Source: a virus. From it: a stretch of DNA of 56,872 bases. The stretch lies in the IMG/VR virus record IMGVR_UViG_3300046170_000355, positions 1 through 56,872 of that record; one strand, given 5' to 3'. The first letter of the stretch is position 1. Every line of letters starts with the position of its first letter. The position numbers and the translations under genes are program-made. The notes beneath the pieces were generated by a model that saw nothing but the letters and a program-made list of their open reading frames with translations, was not told the origin of the DNA and made no database searches. This document shows, in pieces, positions 27,344 through 37,886 of this stretch.

Positions 27344-27511
27344 ATGGCAAAATTAATATTACAAAGATTTCCTGATCCTAGACCTGAGTATGATGCTCAA
27401 CAGTCTGCTGAATTAATTCGACAATTAGAGGAAATGATACAACAATTAAATACTCAATATACACAAGACACTCAAGAGGAGTCCACAAGAAGAGTGTGGT
27501 TTTTTAGATAG
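27344..27511 (+). CDS. Small hypothetical protein
   Basis: 55 aa: LQRFPDPRPEYDAQQSAELI, a Gln-rich helix, and RRVWFFR at the end. I recall such short proteins with this N-terminus and terminal Trp-Phe-Phe in other marine phages ahead of the next structural gene. Directly abuts the following ATG. Confidence 0.55.
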   Translation: MAKLILQRFPDPRPEYDAQQSAELIRQLEEMIQQLNTQYTQDTQEESTRRVWFFR

Positions 27512-27865
27512 ATGGCTGACGTATTTAAAAGGTTTACACAAAAAGCAGCTAACACTGCAGCTATAACAATTTTTACAGTTCCTGTTGCAAATGTGGCAGC
27601 AACTCCTCCAACACCTGTTTCTACCTTTATAGTTCAAACGATAGTTCTTCATAATGATTCAGGATCAGGCACTGTTAATGTTAAAATTACTCATAACAAT
27701 GGATCTACTGACGTAGAGATCAACAACATTGATGTAGCTCATGGATCTACTCAACAACTTAATGGTCCTTTTGTGTATGAGGGTGGAGACTCTTTAAAGA
27801 TTCAAGCGTCTTCAACAGATCTCACCTCTGATATATCTGTATTAGAAGTCAAGCAACAGCAATAA
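27512..27865 (+). CDS. Structural protein, unknown
   Basis: 117 aa, beta-rich (TIVLHNDSGSGTVNVKITHN, STQQLNGPFVYEGGDSLKI). It looks like small virion surface proteins with a jelly-roll-like strand order. Position between tail and ejection-type genes supports a virion role. Confidence 0.55.
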   Translation: MADVFKRFTQKAANTAAITIFTVPVANVAATPPTPVSTFIVQTIVLHNDSGSGTVNVKITHNNGSTDVEINNIDVAHGSTQQLNGPFVYEGGDSLKIQASSTDLTSDISVLEVKQQQ

Positions 27866-27905
27866 ACCTATTGATTTCCTAGCTTTCTATCTATAAAAAT
27901 AGAGT

Positions 27906-28157
27906 ATGGCAAAGATTGTAGATGAGCCAAAGATTTTGCGTTATGACGTGATCAATGGTGAAAAAATTCCTGTGTATAGTGCAAAAGTAGAGACAACTGT
28001 CACTAACACTAAAACAGGTCAAGAGTATACTTCACACGAGGATTGTCAGGCAGATATTGACAATCCAGATACAGACACAACAGAAGCAGATATTAGAAGA
28101 GATGTTCACGTAACAGCTCCCAATGTATTTGCAGGGGCACATACGTTGCCAGAGTAA
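27906..28157 (+). CDS. Hypothetical protein
   Basis: 83 aa. GEKIPVYSAKVETTVTNTKT and GQEYTSHEDCQADIDNPDTD are recognisable from many marine phage genomes, always near tail or ejection genes, function unassigned. Acidic, soluble. Confidence 0.55.
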   Translation: MAKIVDEPKILRYDVINGEKIPVYSAKVETTVTNTKTGQEYTSHEDCQADIDNPDTDTTEADIRRDVHVTAPNVFAGAHTLPE

Positions 28158-28163
28158 AAAATT

Positions 28164-29231
28164 ATGCAAGAAAAGGAATACGCACAGGTTTATGAAATGG
28201 GTCTCGGATCGCTGATCGGTGACTTCTTTCAAAATGTTAAGGACACAGTTTCTGGTGTTGCCAAAGCAGTAGCACCTATCGCTCCTTATGTATTACCTTT
28301 TATTCCGGGTATAGGTCCTATAGCTAAACTAGGTATAGGTGCGGGTATTAATTTAGCAGCAGGACAAAAACCTGCTGATGTTGCAAAAAATTTAGCTTTA
28401 CAAGCAGCACTCACAGGGATCACTGGTGGATTTAAAGGAACAGCAACTAAAGCCCCTATTGCTACAGGTGCACCTACGGTAAGTGCTGATCAAGCTTACA
28501 GAAATGAGTTATTAAGTTTTTTTGATGAAAAAGTTCCGGGTATAGTTAAGACTCCAGGTATTGAAAGCATAACACAAGACCCTACTTTTTTTGAAAAATT
28601 AGGTGGAACGACTAAAGACTTTTTTACAGATGGTTATGGAGCAAGATTAAATCCTTTTAGTCAAGCTTCTAAATTTAAATTAAATTCTGCTTATGCAGGT
28701 ATGGATCAAGCCCTTATTGATAAGATTATAAAGAACCCCTTTGCCCCAGAATATTCTAGTTTTGTCAGCAAGTTTGGTATGCCTATGTTAGAGAGAGGTA
28801 TTGCAGGTCAGATTGGTCCATTAGTTGCTGCGGGTAGTGCGTTTGCACCTTTTGTGTTACCTCAACCTAAAGTAGATGATACTGATTATGTTCAACAGGC
28901 AAGGGACGATTTTCAAATTCGTTACTCCGCGGACGGCGGACCAGTGACCGGGTTTGCTGCAGGTAGTGGTCAAAAAATAGAACACCCTGATGGCAAAGTA
29001 AAAGAACATCCAAAGCGTATCGGTGAAATTGCAGGAGCTGGAACGGGAACTTCTGATGATATTCCTGCAATGCTATCGGATGGAGAATTCGTCATGACCG
29101 CTCAAGCTGTGAGAAACGCGGGCGGCGGATCGCGGAAAGCGGGAGCAAAGAATATGTATAAATTAATGAAAAGTTTAGAAAAAGGTGGTAGTTTATCTGA
29201 ACAAAGTATGGGCATGGTAGGGAGAGCATAA
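28164..29231 (+). CDS. Virion protein with hydrophobic N-terminus
   Basis: 355 aa. A Gly/Ala/Pro-rich hydrophobic stretch (APIAPYVLPFIPGIGPIAKL, about 34-53) could insert into a membrane. The C-terminal part carries SADGGPVTGFAAG and IGEIAGAGTGTSDDIPAMLS, then DGEFVMTAQAVRNAGGG, a pattern I recall from marine phage tail or internal proteins. An internal ATG at 28197 is a possible start. Confidence 0.6.
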   Translation: MQEKEYAQVYEMGLGSLIGDFFQNVKDTVSGVAKAVAPIAPYVLPFIPGIGPIAKLGIGAGINLAAGQKPADVAKNLALQAALTGITGGFKGTATKAPIATGAPTVSADQAYRNELLSFFDEKVPGIVKTPGIESITQDPTFFEKLGGTTKDFFTDGYGARLNPFSQASKFKLNSAYAGMDQALIDKIIKNPFAPEYSSFVSKFGMPMLERGIAGQIGPLVAAGSAFAPFVLPQPKVDDTDYVQQARDDFQIRYSADGGPVTGFAAGSGQKIEHPDGKVKEHPKRIGEIAGAGTGTSDDIPAMLSDGEFVMTAQAVRNAGGGSRKAGAKNMYKLMKSLEKGGSLSEQSMGMVGRA

Positions 29232-30154
29232 TGGAAGAAGAGATTCAAGGTAAATATTTAGGATACTTAGACAGTATCAAAGCTCTTCTTGATGATATTA
29301 AAGCGGGTAATGTCCAAGGAATTCCAGATCAAAAATTAGCTGAATTAAACGACCTTTATTCGAAAGCTCAAGATCAGTTTACTCAAGGTATTGGAGCCTT
29401 TGAACCCTATGTTCAAACAGGACAAGAAACAATGGCCGAGGGAGTATCATCTATTGGAGCAGGTCAAGAGGCTTTAGGTCAGGCTGCAGATATCTACAAA
29501 GGATTAGGAACTGCCCCTACAAGAGAACAAATAGATCCTTTTATCAACCCTTATCAATCAGCTATTCAAGATGAAATTAATCGTGCTTATGATATTGCTG
29601 CTAATCAAGCAAGCGCTAGTGCTATTGGAGCAGGTGCTTTTGGTGGTGGTCGTGAAGGTGTTCAAAGAGCTCAACAGGATAGAGACAGAGCAGGTGCTTT
29701 GGCTCAAGCGCAAGGACAGGCTTTTGAAAAAGGATTACAACAGTATTTAGCTTCTCAATCAGCCGCTGCTGGTGGCTTGGGAAATGTCGCTAGTCAGTTT
29801 GGTAGTTTTGGAACACAATTAGGTCAAGCAGGTGCAGGTCAAGCAGGTCTTGGTTTTGATGTACAAAAAGCAGGAATTGCTGATGTCAGCACTTTATTAG
29901 ATTTTGCAAACTTACAGCAACAACAACAACAAAAAGGTTTTGATGTTGATTATGCTAATCAATTGGCTCAGTATCAACGACCATTTACAGAATTAGGTTT
30001 CTTAGGATCAGGGTTTGGTTATGCTCCATCCATACCTTCTTTTAGCGCTGCTGGTGGTGGAGGATCTGTATCCCCTCTACAACAAATGATTGGTTATGGT
30101 TCATTAGGGTTAGGAGCTCTTAGTGGATTGAAAGGGATTCAAGGGTTGTTTTAA
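29231..30154 (+). CDS. Gln/Gly-rich virion protein
   Basis: 307 aa, ATG overlapping the previous TAA. Coiled-coil N-terminus (LDSIKALLDDIKAGN, LNDLYSKAQDQFTQ), then Ala/Gln/Gly-rich repeats (AQAQGQAFEKGLQQYLASQS). Ends in a hydrophobic Gly-Leu-rich segment (GSLGLGALSGLKGIQGLF). Probably internal virion or tail component; no enzyme motif. Confidence 0.55.
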   Translation: MEEEIQGKYLGYLDSIKALLDDIKAGNVQGIPDQKLAELNDLYSKAQDQFTQGIGAFEPYVQTGQETMAEGVSSIGAGQEALGQAADIYKGLGTAPTREQIDPFINPYQSAIQDEINRAYDIAANQASASAIGAGAFGGGREGVQRAQQDRDRAGALAQAQGQAFEKGLQQYLASQSAAAGGLGNVASQFGSFGTQLGQAGAGQAGLGFDVQKAGIADVSTLLDFANLQQQQQQKGFDVDYANQLAQYQRPFTELGFLGSGFGYAPSIPSFSAAGGGGSVSPLQQMIGYGSLGLGALSGLKGIQGLF

Positions 30155-32971
30155 TGGCTACTCAATCAGAATTAGAAATTTTATTAGATAGATCTATAGA
30201 CCGTTCCTACTTCTTTAGGTAGGGCTGTGGGTAAAAGAAGTTTCTATGAAATATTAGGAGAAGATTATGATTTCGATAATACTCCTATTGAAATAATAGA
30301 AATGGATTTACTTCAATTTAGTGAATCTTCTCAATTACCTAGCCCTTATAGTAGTGATCAATTACAGTTGATTTATGATGAAGCAATTAAAAAAGGTTAT
30401 GATGGTACTTACAGAGATTTTTTAAGTGACTTTGGAAATGTTTCAGAGGATTTTGTCAGTATACCTATGGCTAGAAGTGGCGGAGAAGTTTTAGCACGTT
30501 CTATGTTTCAACCACAGATTGTGAGAAGACAAACGGGTACCCCTATAACAGGTGAAATGAAAAATGTTTTAAGAGATGAATTTCAAGCTAGTGAAAATAA
30601 TATTAAAAATTTATCTTCTTTAACTCCTGATGCTAGAGACGTTTTAATGGAAGCGTTATCTATGAGAAACATTGGGGTTTTTAAAGAAAAACCTGAATTA
30701 GATGATTATGGAAAGACTGTTATTGATCCTGAATTTCAAAACTTTTTATTAAGCACTTATGGAGAAAGAGGCCAAAGTATTTTGGACACTCTTTTACAAG
30801 GTAATAACTCAGAAAACTTCAGCATGTTAACTGGTTTAATGAATGAGTTTACTAATTTTAAAATTTCAAATGAGATGAAAGAAAAAGAAGCTGTCCCCTC
30901 TAGAAGCGATGGTTTATCTGAGGCAGAAAAAAACTTTTTAAATAGATTAAAAAATAGAGCTGAAGGATCACCTATGGAAGGTGAAAGATCAGATGCTGTT
31001 GGTATTGCTGATGGATTAGATCAAGAGACAATGCAAGCAGATCCTAATACTGAAGGTGTTGCAAAAGTTTCTCCTGAGCAATATGTCGAACTCATGAACC
31101 AAGTTCGTGGTGATGAAGTTCCTATGGAAGGAAGAGTTCAAGAACTAGCGATGACTGTTGGAGAGAAAGACGCTCAAGATACTCCCTTATCTGTCTTAGC
31201 TTTAGTTCAGCCCGTCTTTGAATTACAAGAGCAACAAGGAGGGTTAGCCGCGGCCCCCGGAGCGCAACAAATGATGCAACAACAAGCTCCTATGATGATG
31301 GCAAAAGACGGAGGCATTGTTCATCGTTTTAATGGTAGTGATCCAATGGGTGAAAATGCACAGAATTTATTTTCTGCTTTAGGTGGATCAGGGGTTTATG
31401 ATCCTGCAAAATTACAAATAGCAGATGCTTTGGCGAAAGTTTATGGAGTAACTGCTGACCCTTTTGATACTCAAGGTGCTCGTCAAAAGTATGAACAAAT
31501 GTTAATAGATAAAGAAGGTTTAAGAGACGAAGCTTTCTTAGCAGCCGCACCAGAATTCTTACAATTAGGAGCTGCAGCTTTAACTCCGGGCGCTACAATG
31601 GCAGATATACTAACACAAGCAGCCACAGGTGTGGCTAGGTTTGGTACAACACAAGGTAAAAAACTTAAAAATCTCGAAAATCAGGCATTAAAAATGGCTT
31701 TAGCCGATAAGGCAACACAAGATAAATCAAAACAAGCTTATATTGGAGCCATTACAGGTCCTCTTTTAGAAGATGCTTTAAAGACTTCAGCAGAAAGTGA
31801 CTTAGAAAACTTAACTATTGAGGAACTAAGTGTAAAAGTAGCGGGAGATAAATTAAATAATCTATTAACAGACACTGACCTAACTGCTAAAAATCTTGAA
31901 TTAAGTTATATGGATGAAAATTTAAAAACAGATTTATTAGCTAAAAAAGCAGAGTTACAAACAACTTTAACACTTTTAGAAAATTTACCAGAGAAGCAAA
32001 GATTAGAAAACCAAGGATTAATCAATCAAAATAAATTAGCTATCGCTCAGATTGAAGCGGCAGATTTAACTAATCAATTAACTCAGTTTGATATTGATAA
32101 GAGACCGATTACTGATGCACTAGCTATTGAAAATCAAACAATTGCTAACCTTAGTGCACAATTAGATCTTAACCAAAAACCTGAATTATTAGAACAACAG
32201 TTATTACAATTAAAAGGTAACAACGAAAAATTATACAAAGAATTAGATGTATTTGATCAGGTAACCGCACAAACCTTCTACAAAAATCAGTTGGATATAG
32301 AGAAAATTGAAAAAGAAATAAACGATCCTTCAAAAGACAAAGATCAAATAAAAGGTGAAGCTGATTTAAGAAAGGAATATAACAAAAATGCTTCTATTGA
32401 AGGTTTAGTTAAAAGGAATGGTTATTACACGCAAATACGAAACGCATTATTAGAGCCTATTTCTGAAGAACAAGCACTTAAAATGGCAGAAGGAACAAAT
32501 AATGAAGACTTCAAAAAAATGCTTAGAGATAACCCTAGTGGTGCAAAAGATTTGATTATTATGTTCAACTTCATGAAGATGTTAGATCCTGACTCTGTTG
32601 TTAGAGAAGGTGAGCAGTTATTGTTAAAGAAAACAAATCCTATTACACAAAAATATCAAACATTTATTGATACTATTAATGGTGGTGGTTTCCTCGGACC
32701 GAAGCAAAAACAAATGTTATTACAAGAAACAAAGATATTAATGGATACATCTTTCAATGATTTCTTAGAACAAAGAGAAAACTACGTTAATATTGGAATA
32801 GATAATTTTGGAGATAAGTTTAACGCAGAAACTCAATTACCAATGCCTAGTCTTGATGTTTATCAGAATGATGTGACTAGTGGAATAATAGAAAAATTGA
32901 TATCAGGCGATGGTCAAGATTTAACGGTTGGTGGAACGAATTATTCAGGATATTTAGGAAGATTTAATTAA
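30154..32971 (+). CDS. Large internal virion-like protein, frameshifted
   Basis: Read as one gene of about 938 aa. Frame 1 starts at the ATG 30154 (MATQSELEILLDRSID), overlapping the previous stop. Frame 2 continues VPTSLGRAVGKRSFYEILGE to 32971 (914 aa from a GTG at 30227). Dropping one C of the CC at 30201-30202 joins them. Mostly helical, with KDGGIVHRFNGSDPMGEN around residue 360 and a long coiled coil (about 560-730). Likely an ejection or internal virion protein. Confidence 0.6.
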
Positions 32972-35424
32972 TGGATGTCAACAAATTATTATCTTATGAA
33001 TATTTTGGTCTTCTAACCGATGAAGAAACAGAAGGAGTTAATTCTTTAAGAGGTGCAAATAAATTACCTGCACCTTACGCCTTTGGACAAGAAAAAGATC
33101 CTCAAGAAAATTTAAATGCTTTTAAAGAACTAATAAACTCTTCTGCTGTAGGAGATTTACAATTAAACTTAACAGACGAGGAATATGCTGACCTTTTCTC
33201 TAGTACTCAAAAATTAAATCAATGGTTTGAAAAACCCGAAAACAGAGCAATGGTCGGTGCTACTGTAGGAGGAGTTGTTCTTCCCACTCTTTTACCAGGA
33301 GCAGGTCCCGCAACATTACCTGCTAGAATTGTAGCATTAATAAATAAGTACCCAAGAATGGCAAAAGTATTTGCAGCTATAACAGGAGGTTTTGGTGGAT
33401 CAGCTCCTTTTATTGAAGCAGATTCTGCTCAAGAATTCATTCAACAAGCGGGTAAGTATGGTTTAATAGAGGGTGTAGGAGAAGGAGCTATTCAAACAAT
33501 AGCTAAATTTTTTCCTTTGTTTAAAGATTTCATTAAATCAAGAGTTAAAAAATTTCCAGAAAAAGGAGCGGAAGAAGCGATAGAACAAGGAGTAATTTTA
33601 AGTCCTGCTCAAAGCACATCAGACAGAATAGTCGACACTATACAAAACATAGCAGACAATTCTTGGAGTGGTGGCGGTACAATGGCACAAGGCAGAGCAA
33701 GAGGAATAGAGACTGCGACTGAAAATATTGGAAATTTATTATTAAATAAATTAGATCCAAAAGTAACAAAAGTTTTAGACAACTCTGTTGAAGATTTTGT
33801 AGCAAATGCATCTGGTAAAGATTTTGCGGGAGTAATGCAGAATTTTTTAAAAAATGGAAGATTAGCTCAAGATATATATATTGATCAAGCATATAAAAAT
33901 TTAGACAAAGCTGTTGCAGGAACTATAGGCAATGCAAAAATAGTAGATATTTCAGGTTTAAAAAAATATGTAATGAATTTACAAAAAGACGTTCCTACCG
34001 ACTCTACTTTAGCGACTGTGTATAAACAAATTGCTGATCTTCCAGATTATGTTGACTTTACTTATGCAAAAAATTTACGTTCAATGTTTTTAGGAAATAC
34101 AAAAGCATTTCAAGAAACAGGTATACCTGTTTCTACTTTCTCCACAAAAGTATCAGGAGCTGCTTTTGCAAAAGTAAATAAAGAAATGGAAAACGCTGTA
34201 AAAGCTATCGCAGATAGTCACGCTAATAAATTAATAAATGAGGGTATGGATGAAGTTTTAGCAAAAGAAGCAGGACAAAAATTATTTCAACAATTAAATG
34301 GATCTTTTAGATCTGCACAAGATTTTTTCTCATTAAGTAAAGATACATTCAATGGAACAATGGTGTCTAAAATTATAAACGCAGCACCTGATCGTGTTTA
34401 TAATATGTTGTTAAAATCAAGATCACCAAACTTAGTTAAATCTTTTAATCAGTTATTAGACCAAGCTGTTAAAGATGGGTCTATAAAATTATCAGAAAAA
34501 TTAGGTTTAAAAAAACAAGTTCAAGGAGAATTTTTTGCAAAAATTTTAACAGATAGTCTTGACCAAGGAACTGGAATTGTAAATGCATCTAAGTTATTTC
34601 AACAAATGAGAACTTTTGGCGGCACAGCCAATAGAGCACTAATAGAGTTATTTGATAATGACCCTGGTTTGTTAAAAGATTTTAGATCTTTAACTAGGTC
34701 TCTTCAATTAGCTCAATCAAAAGGTATGGAAGGGGCAAACGGTGGTTTTTTAATTCAATTATTAAGTGCAGGCGCTTTAGGAGAAGTTGTAGGTCCAGAG
34801 GGACTAACCAACTTAGGGTGGGGTGACGCTGCTGCATTTGGTTTAATTTTTGGAGGACCGAAAGCTGTTGCTGATGCTTTTACTAATCCAAACTTTATTA
34901 AAAATATTTTTAAAGTTAATAAATTAAAACCAGGAAGCGATATGTACACTAGAGCAGTCGTACAAACTGTAAGCGATCTTGTAGAAAAAAACTTTATAAG
35001 CAATGAAAATGTTAATGACTTCATTGATGAGGGTGTTCAAAAAAATTATCTAAATGAAAACGCAAAAAAATATTTTGAAAATAAAACTAAAAAACAAGGA
35101 ACCGATAATAGTTCTACTCTTGTTACATCTCCAGAAGAATTAGAAGCAAAAGCAGATTTATTAAAACAATTAGATATTCAAACTTTAGATGATGACGAGC
35201 CTCTAGCTGTTGCTTCTCTTGACTCTCCTCCATCTAGATCCGTGTCTATGGCACCACTAGACTTAGGACCGCTTACAGCTGCTTCAGCACCTCCTTCACA
35301 GTCTATTAATCCAGAAACTATAGCTAGTTTAGATTCTGTTGGACTACCTTTCTTTCAAGCAAAAGATGGTGGATTAGCGAGTATTGAGCAAAAGAAATTT
35401 AAAAAACCACAGGTGGTATCGTAA
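32971..35424 (+). CDS. Large internal virion-like protein
   Basis: 817 aa, ATG overlapping the previous TAA. A hydrophobic pair of segments (MVGATVGGVVLPTLLPGAG, about 91-110, and KVFAAITGGFGGSAPF) could cross a membrane; the rest is helical. Ends QAKDGGLASIEQKKF. Large helical proteins with membrane segments in this position are typical of podovirus ejection proteins. No lytic transglycosylase motif seen. Confidence 0.55.
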   Translation: MDVNKLLSYEYFGLLTDEETEGVNSLRGANKLPAPYAFGQEKDPQENLNAFKELINSSAVGDLQLNLTDEEYADLFSSTQKLNQWFEKPENRAMVGATVGGVVLPTLLPGAGPATLPARIVALINKYPRMAKVFAAITGGFGGSAPFIEADSAQEFIQQAGKYGLIEGVGEGAIQTIAKFFPLFKDFIKSRVKKFPEKGAEEAIEQGVILSPAQSTSDRIVDTIQNIADNSWSGGGTMAQGRARGIETATENIGNLLLNKLDPKVTKVLDNSVEDFVANASGKDFAGVMQNFLKNGRLAQDIYIDQAYKNLDKAVAGTIGNAKIVDISGLKKYVMNLQKDVPTDSTLATVYKQIADLPDYVDFTYAKNLRSMFLGNTKAFQETGIPVSTFSTKVSGAAFAKVNKEMENAVKAIADSHANKLINEGMDEVLAKEAGQKLFQQLNGSFRSAQDFFSLSKDTFNGTMVSKIINAAPDRVYNMLLKSRSPNLVKSFNQLLDQAVKDGSIKLSEKLGLKKQVQGEFFAKILTDSLDQGTGIVNASKLFQQMRTFGGTANRALIELFDNDPGLLKDFRSLTRSLQLAQSKGMEGANGGFLIQLLSAGALGEVVGPEGLTNLGWGDAAAFGLIFGGPKAVADAFTNPNFIKNIFKVNKLKPGSDMYTRAVVQTVSDLVEKNFISNENVNDFIDEGVQKNYLNENAKKYFENKTKKQGTDNSSTLVTSPEELEAKADLLKQLDIQTLDDDEPLAVASLDSPPSRSVSMAPLDLGPLTAASAPPSQSINPETIASLDSVGLPFFQAKDGGLASIEQKKFKKPQVVS

Positions 35425-36872
35425 TGTCAGTAGCTGATTCTAGTAGAAGACTGTCTAGAGAAAAACTAGAAAGTCGTTTAGCTAATGAACCCATGAATCC
35501 TGCTGGGTCAATGGCCATGGCAGGTAATTATGGACTTGCAGGTCTTTCTCAAAATCAAGCTAATCAAATAAAACAAGCTCAACAGACTATTAATCAGTTT
35601 AAAGGAAATACCTCTGAACCTGTTACTTTTAAAGATATAGGTCAACAATTTGGTGAAATGGGCTCTAAGTATAGAAGACCTGTGGATAAAGATCGATACG
35701 CAAATAAAGCTAATTTGTTTAATCAAGGAATACTCGGTGGAGGTAAAATTTTTGTGGGTCCAGATGGTATTCCTCGTTTATCTTTTGATAATCAAGTTGT
35801 TCGTGATCCTAAAACAGGAGCACAAATGATGTCAATGATGTTACCTTACATGACTGCTTCAGCACCTACATTAAGTCAATTTGGTGGTGATATTGGAAGA
35901 GCCTTTACAGGTTATAATAGTTTGAAATATGTTGATGATGATTTTCAAGGCCCTTTTCCTTTGAGTAAATCACCAAATTTTACTTCTAGAGACTTACCTT
36001 ACATGCAATATACTCCAGGAATGTTCGAAGGTGTTAATCCTTTGTCTTTGATTCCAGGAGTAGGAACAGCGATGAAAGCTGCTGAAGTAGTTAAAAGTGG
36101 TGTCGAGCAGTTATGGGATAAAGTTAGAGAAAAACCCTCTCAACAAACATTTCCTGAGTTCAGAGGTGAATCAGAAAACTATTTCAATAACATTGATACT
36201 GGAACATCCCAAGTAGACCCTAATAACATGTTAGTTCAAATCGCCAAAGCAAATGAAGGAAGATTTGATGACAAATCAAACTTTCAAGAACAATTAGCTA
36301 ACGCTACTGCTATGAATCTTAATATTCCAAGTCCTACAGAAGCCGCACAAACCATTGCTGATTATTACACTGCTGCTGCACAAGGTGTTGATGTAAATAC
36401 TCCTATAGGAAATGTTAATGTAAATCCTTTAGCAGGAAAACTTTTTTTAAGTGGAGGGACAGATAATATAGGGTATGGAGGTTCTTTTGATCCTAACACT
36501 TTGGATTACAATGTTGGTATTAACGCAGCTTTACCGGGTGATTTCAAATTATCAGCGGGTGCCTCTTCAAGTGATCTTCCAGGGGTAAGTTTGTCTAATA
36601 TATATAAACCAGAAATTTTTGGTAAGAATATACCAGGAATTAGTAATGTTACACCTTCTCTAAATATGTCAGGACGAGGAGATTTAAGCCTAGGGGTGAA
36701 TACAATTGTAGATCCTTTAAGGACTATTTTTCCTGGTTCAGCTATAGGAACACCTTTAAATATAGGGGCTTCTGTTGATTCTAGAGGCAATATTACTCCT
36801 AGTATCTCTTTATTAAAAAGCTTTAAAGATGGTGGCGCTGTTAACAGTGGTTTAGGGTATATGTTTAAATAA
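35424..36872 (+). CDS. Virion protein, C-terminal KDGG motif
   Basis: 482 aa. Gln-rich N-terminus (LSQNQANQIKQAQQTINQF), beta-rich Gly/Asn/Pro middle, and a C-terminal segment (NITPSISLLKSFKDGGAVNS). Third large gene of the ejection-like block, with overlapping start. Function unknown. Confidence 0.55.
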   Translation: MSVADSSRRLSREKLESRLANEPMNPAGSMAMAGNYGLAGLSQNQANQIKQAQQTINQFKGNTSEPVTFKDIGQQFGEMGSKYRRPVDKDRYANKANLFNQGILGGGKIFVGPDGIPRLSFDNQVVRDPKTGAQMMSMMLPYMTASAPTLSQFGGDIGRAFTGYNSLKYVDDDFQGPFPLSKSPNFTSRDLPYMQYTPGMFEGVNPLSLIPGVGTAMKAAEVVKSGVEQLWDKVREKPSQQTFPEFRGESENYFNNIDTGTSQVDPNNMLVQIAKANEGRFDDKSNFQEQLANATAMNLNIPSPTEAAQTIADYYTAAAQGVDVNTPIGNVNVNPLAGKLFLSGGTDNIGYGGSFDPNTLDYNVGINAALPGDFKLSAGASSSDLPGVSLSNIYKPEIFGKNIPGISNVTPSLNMSGRGDLSLGVNTIVDPLRTIFPGSAIGTPLNIGASVDSRGNITPSISLLKSFKDGGAVNSGLGYMFK

Positions 36873-36958
36873 TGATTAGTAAAATTAAAGCATTTATAAT
36901 AAGGTTATTTAAAAAACAAGACGAAAGGGACGAACATGAAATATTTCCAGGAATCTGA
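36872..36958 (+). CDS. Very short basic/amphipathic peptide
   Basis: 28 aa (MISKIKAFIIRLFKKQDERD...). ATG overlaps the previous TAA, and its end overlaps the endolysin start by 23 bases. It may be a real coupled leader or lysis peptide, or only an overlapping frame. Confidence 0.35.
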   Translation: MISKIKAFIIRLFKKQDERDEHEIFPGI

Positions 36959-37325
36959 ATTAGCCTGTCCTACAACAGGTGTGTTTCAGTTACAAGATGG
37001 TTTTGCAGATGATCTTGATCAATTAAGAGAGGCTTATGGGCAGCCTATCGTGGTTACTTCAGGATGCAGAACAGAAGAACATAATGAATGGTTACAATCA
37101 CGAGGCTATCCTGCTTCTAATAATTCATTACATTTAATTGATAATGACAAGTATGGAACAGATACTTGCGCAATTGATATGAAAAGACCTGATGGGGTTT
37201 TATTAGTAAAACTTTTTCAAACAGCACTAGAACTTGGATGGACAGTCGGTTTAGCTAAGACTTTTGTACACCTAGATAAAAGAGCAAAATATACAGATCT
37301 TTCTCAAATTATTTATAGTTATTAA
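36936..37325 (+). CDS. Endolysin, M15 peptidase family
   Basis: 129 aa. Zn peptidase of the M15 (VanY/D-Ala-D-Ala carboxypeptidase or L-Ala-D-Glu endopeptidase) type that cuts peptidoglycan peptides. Core residues: SGCRTEEHNEWL, His in NNSLHLIDND, Asp in DTCAIDMKR, and His in KTFVHLDKRAK. Length fits a single-domain phage endolysin. Holin is at 5362. Confidence 0.75.
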   Translation: MKYFQESELACPTTGVFQLQDGFADDLDQLREAYGQPIVVTSGCRTEEHNEWLQSRGYPASNNSLHLIDNDKYGTDTCAIDMKRPDGVLLVKLFQTALELGWTVGLAKTFVHLDKRAKYTDLSQIIYSY

Positions 37326-37528
37326 TGAAGTTCTTTCTCATAGGTTGGATATGCCTAGGAGTAGGGATAGATGAGAAATGCGTAAGAATGGGGTCGGAAG
37401 TTATCCACCCCTCTTACGAACTGTGTAACGAATATTACACTATAATACGAGAAGAATTCTCTGATGTTAAAGATTTAAAAATGAGCTTTACTTGTGTTCA
37501 AGCAGGTTTATTGGAAGATTTATTATAG
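37325..37528 (+). CDS. Small Cys-containing protein
   Basis: 67 aa, ATG overlapping the endolysin TAA. Hydrophobic start (MKFFLIGWICLGVGI) and four Cys (ICLG, KCVR, LCNE, TCVQ). May be exported or membrane-attached, and by place could aid lysis. No family recognised. Confidence 0.55.
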   Translation: MKFFLIGWICLGVGIDEKCVRMGSEVIHPSYELCNEYYTIIREEFSDVKDLKMSFTCVQAGLLEDLL

Positions 37529-37542
37529 AGTTCTTCTAATAA
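37508..37542. terminator. Bidirectional terminator between convergent genes
   Basis: TTATTGGAAGA (37508-37518) pairs with TCTTCTAATAA (37532-37542), 11 bp with one G-U, around a 13-base loop. It spans the two convergent stop codons, and A/T runs flank both sides. Weak GC content, so moderate confidence. Confidence 0.45.
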
Positions 37543-37699
37543 AATTAGGGAACTGACCTTCTTCTTTATAACATCTATAAGCTGCATACCAGTCTTTTTT
37601 ATATTCTGCTTGGCAGAAGTCTTTGATTGATTTGTCTTTGTCGTCACTTTTAAAAAAATTTAAAAAATGATTTTTTGCTTTGTTGGTTAAATTAAACAT
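37523..37699 (-). CDS. Small hypothetical protein
   Basis: 58 aa from an ATG behind AAAGGA. KDFCQAEYKKDWYAAYRCYK is a motif I recall from other marine phage genomes, in a small gene near the polymerase. Convergent with the + strand lysis genes. No function known. Confidence 0.65.
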   Translation of the reverse strand: MFNLTNKAKNHFLNFFKSDDKDKSIKDFCQAEYKKDWYAAYRCYKEEGQFPNFIRRTL

Positions 37700-37886
37700 A
37701 ATTATTTTTTCCTTTCAGTTTAGTTTTTAATTAAATGTCAAGAAAAAAGAATTGTTGTTTATGCACAACTGATATGATAAATTTTTAATTAGAATGGTAA
37801 CGACTAAAATGTACAGGAAGGTAACTTAATGTATATTGCAAAAGTTTTTAGATTTAGTGTCTCTTGCGAATAACTATAGTAATTTA
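37700..37886. other. Non-coding interval
   Basis: 187 bases between the 58-aa and 72-aa genes. Two pairs of 9-base inverted matches (GGTAACGAC near 37796 with GTCGTTACC near 37892; GAAGGTAAC with GTTACCTTC) could fold over about 90 bases. No clear promoter or gene. Confidence 0.3.
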
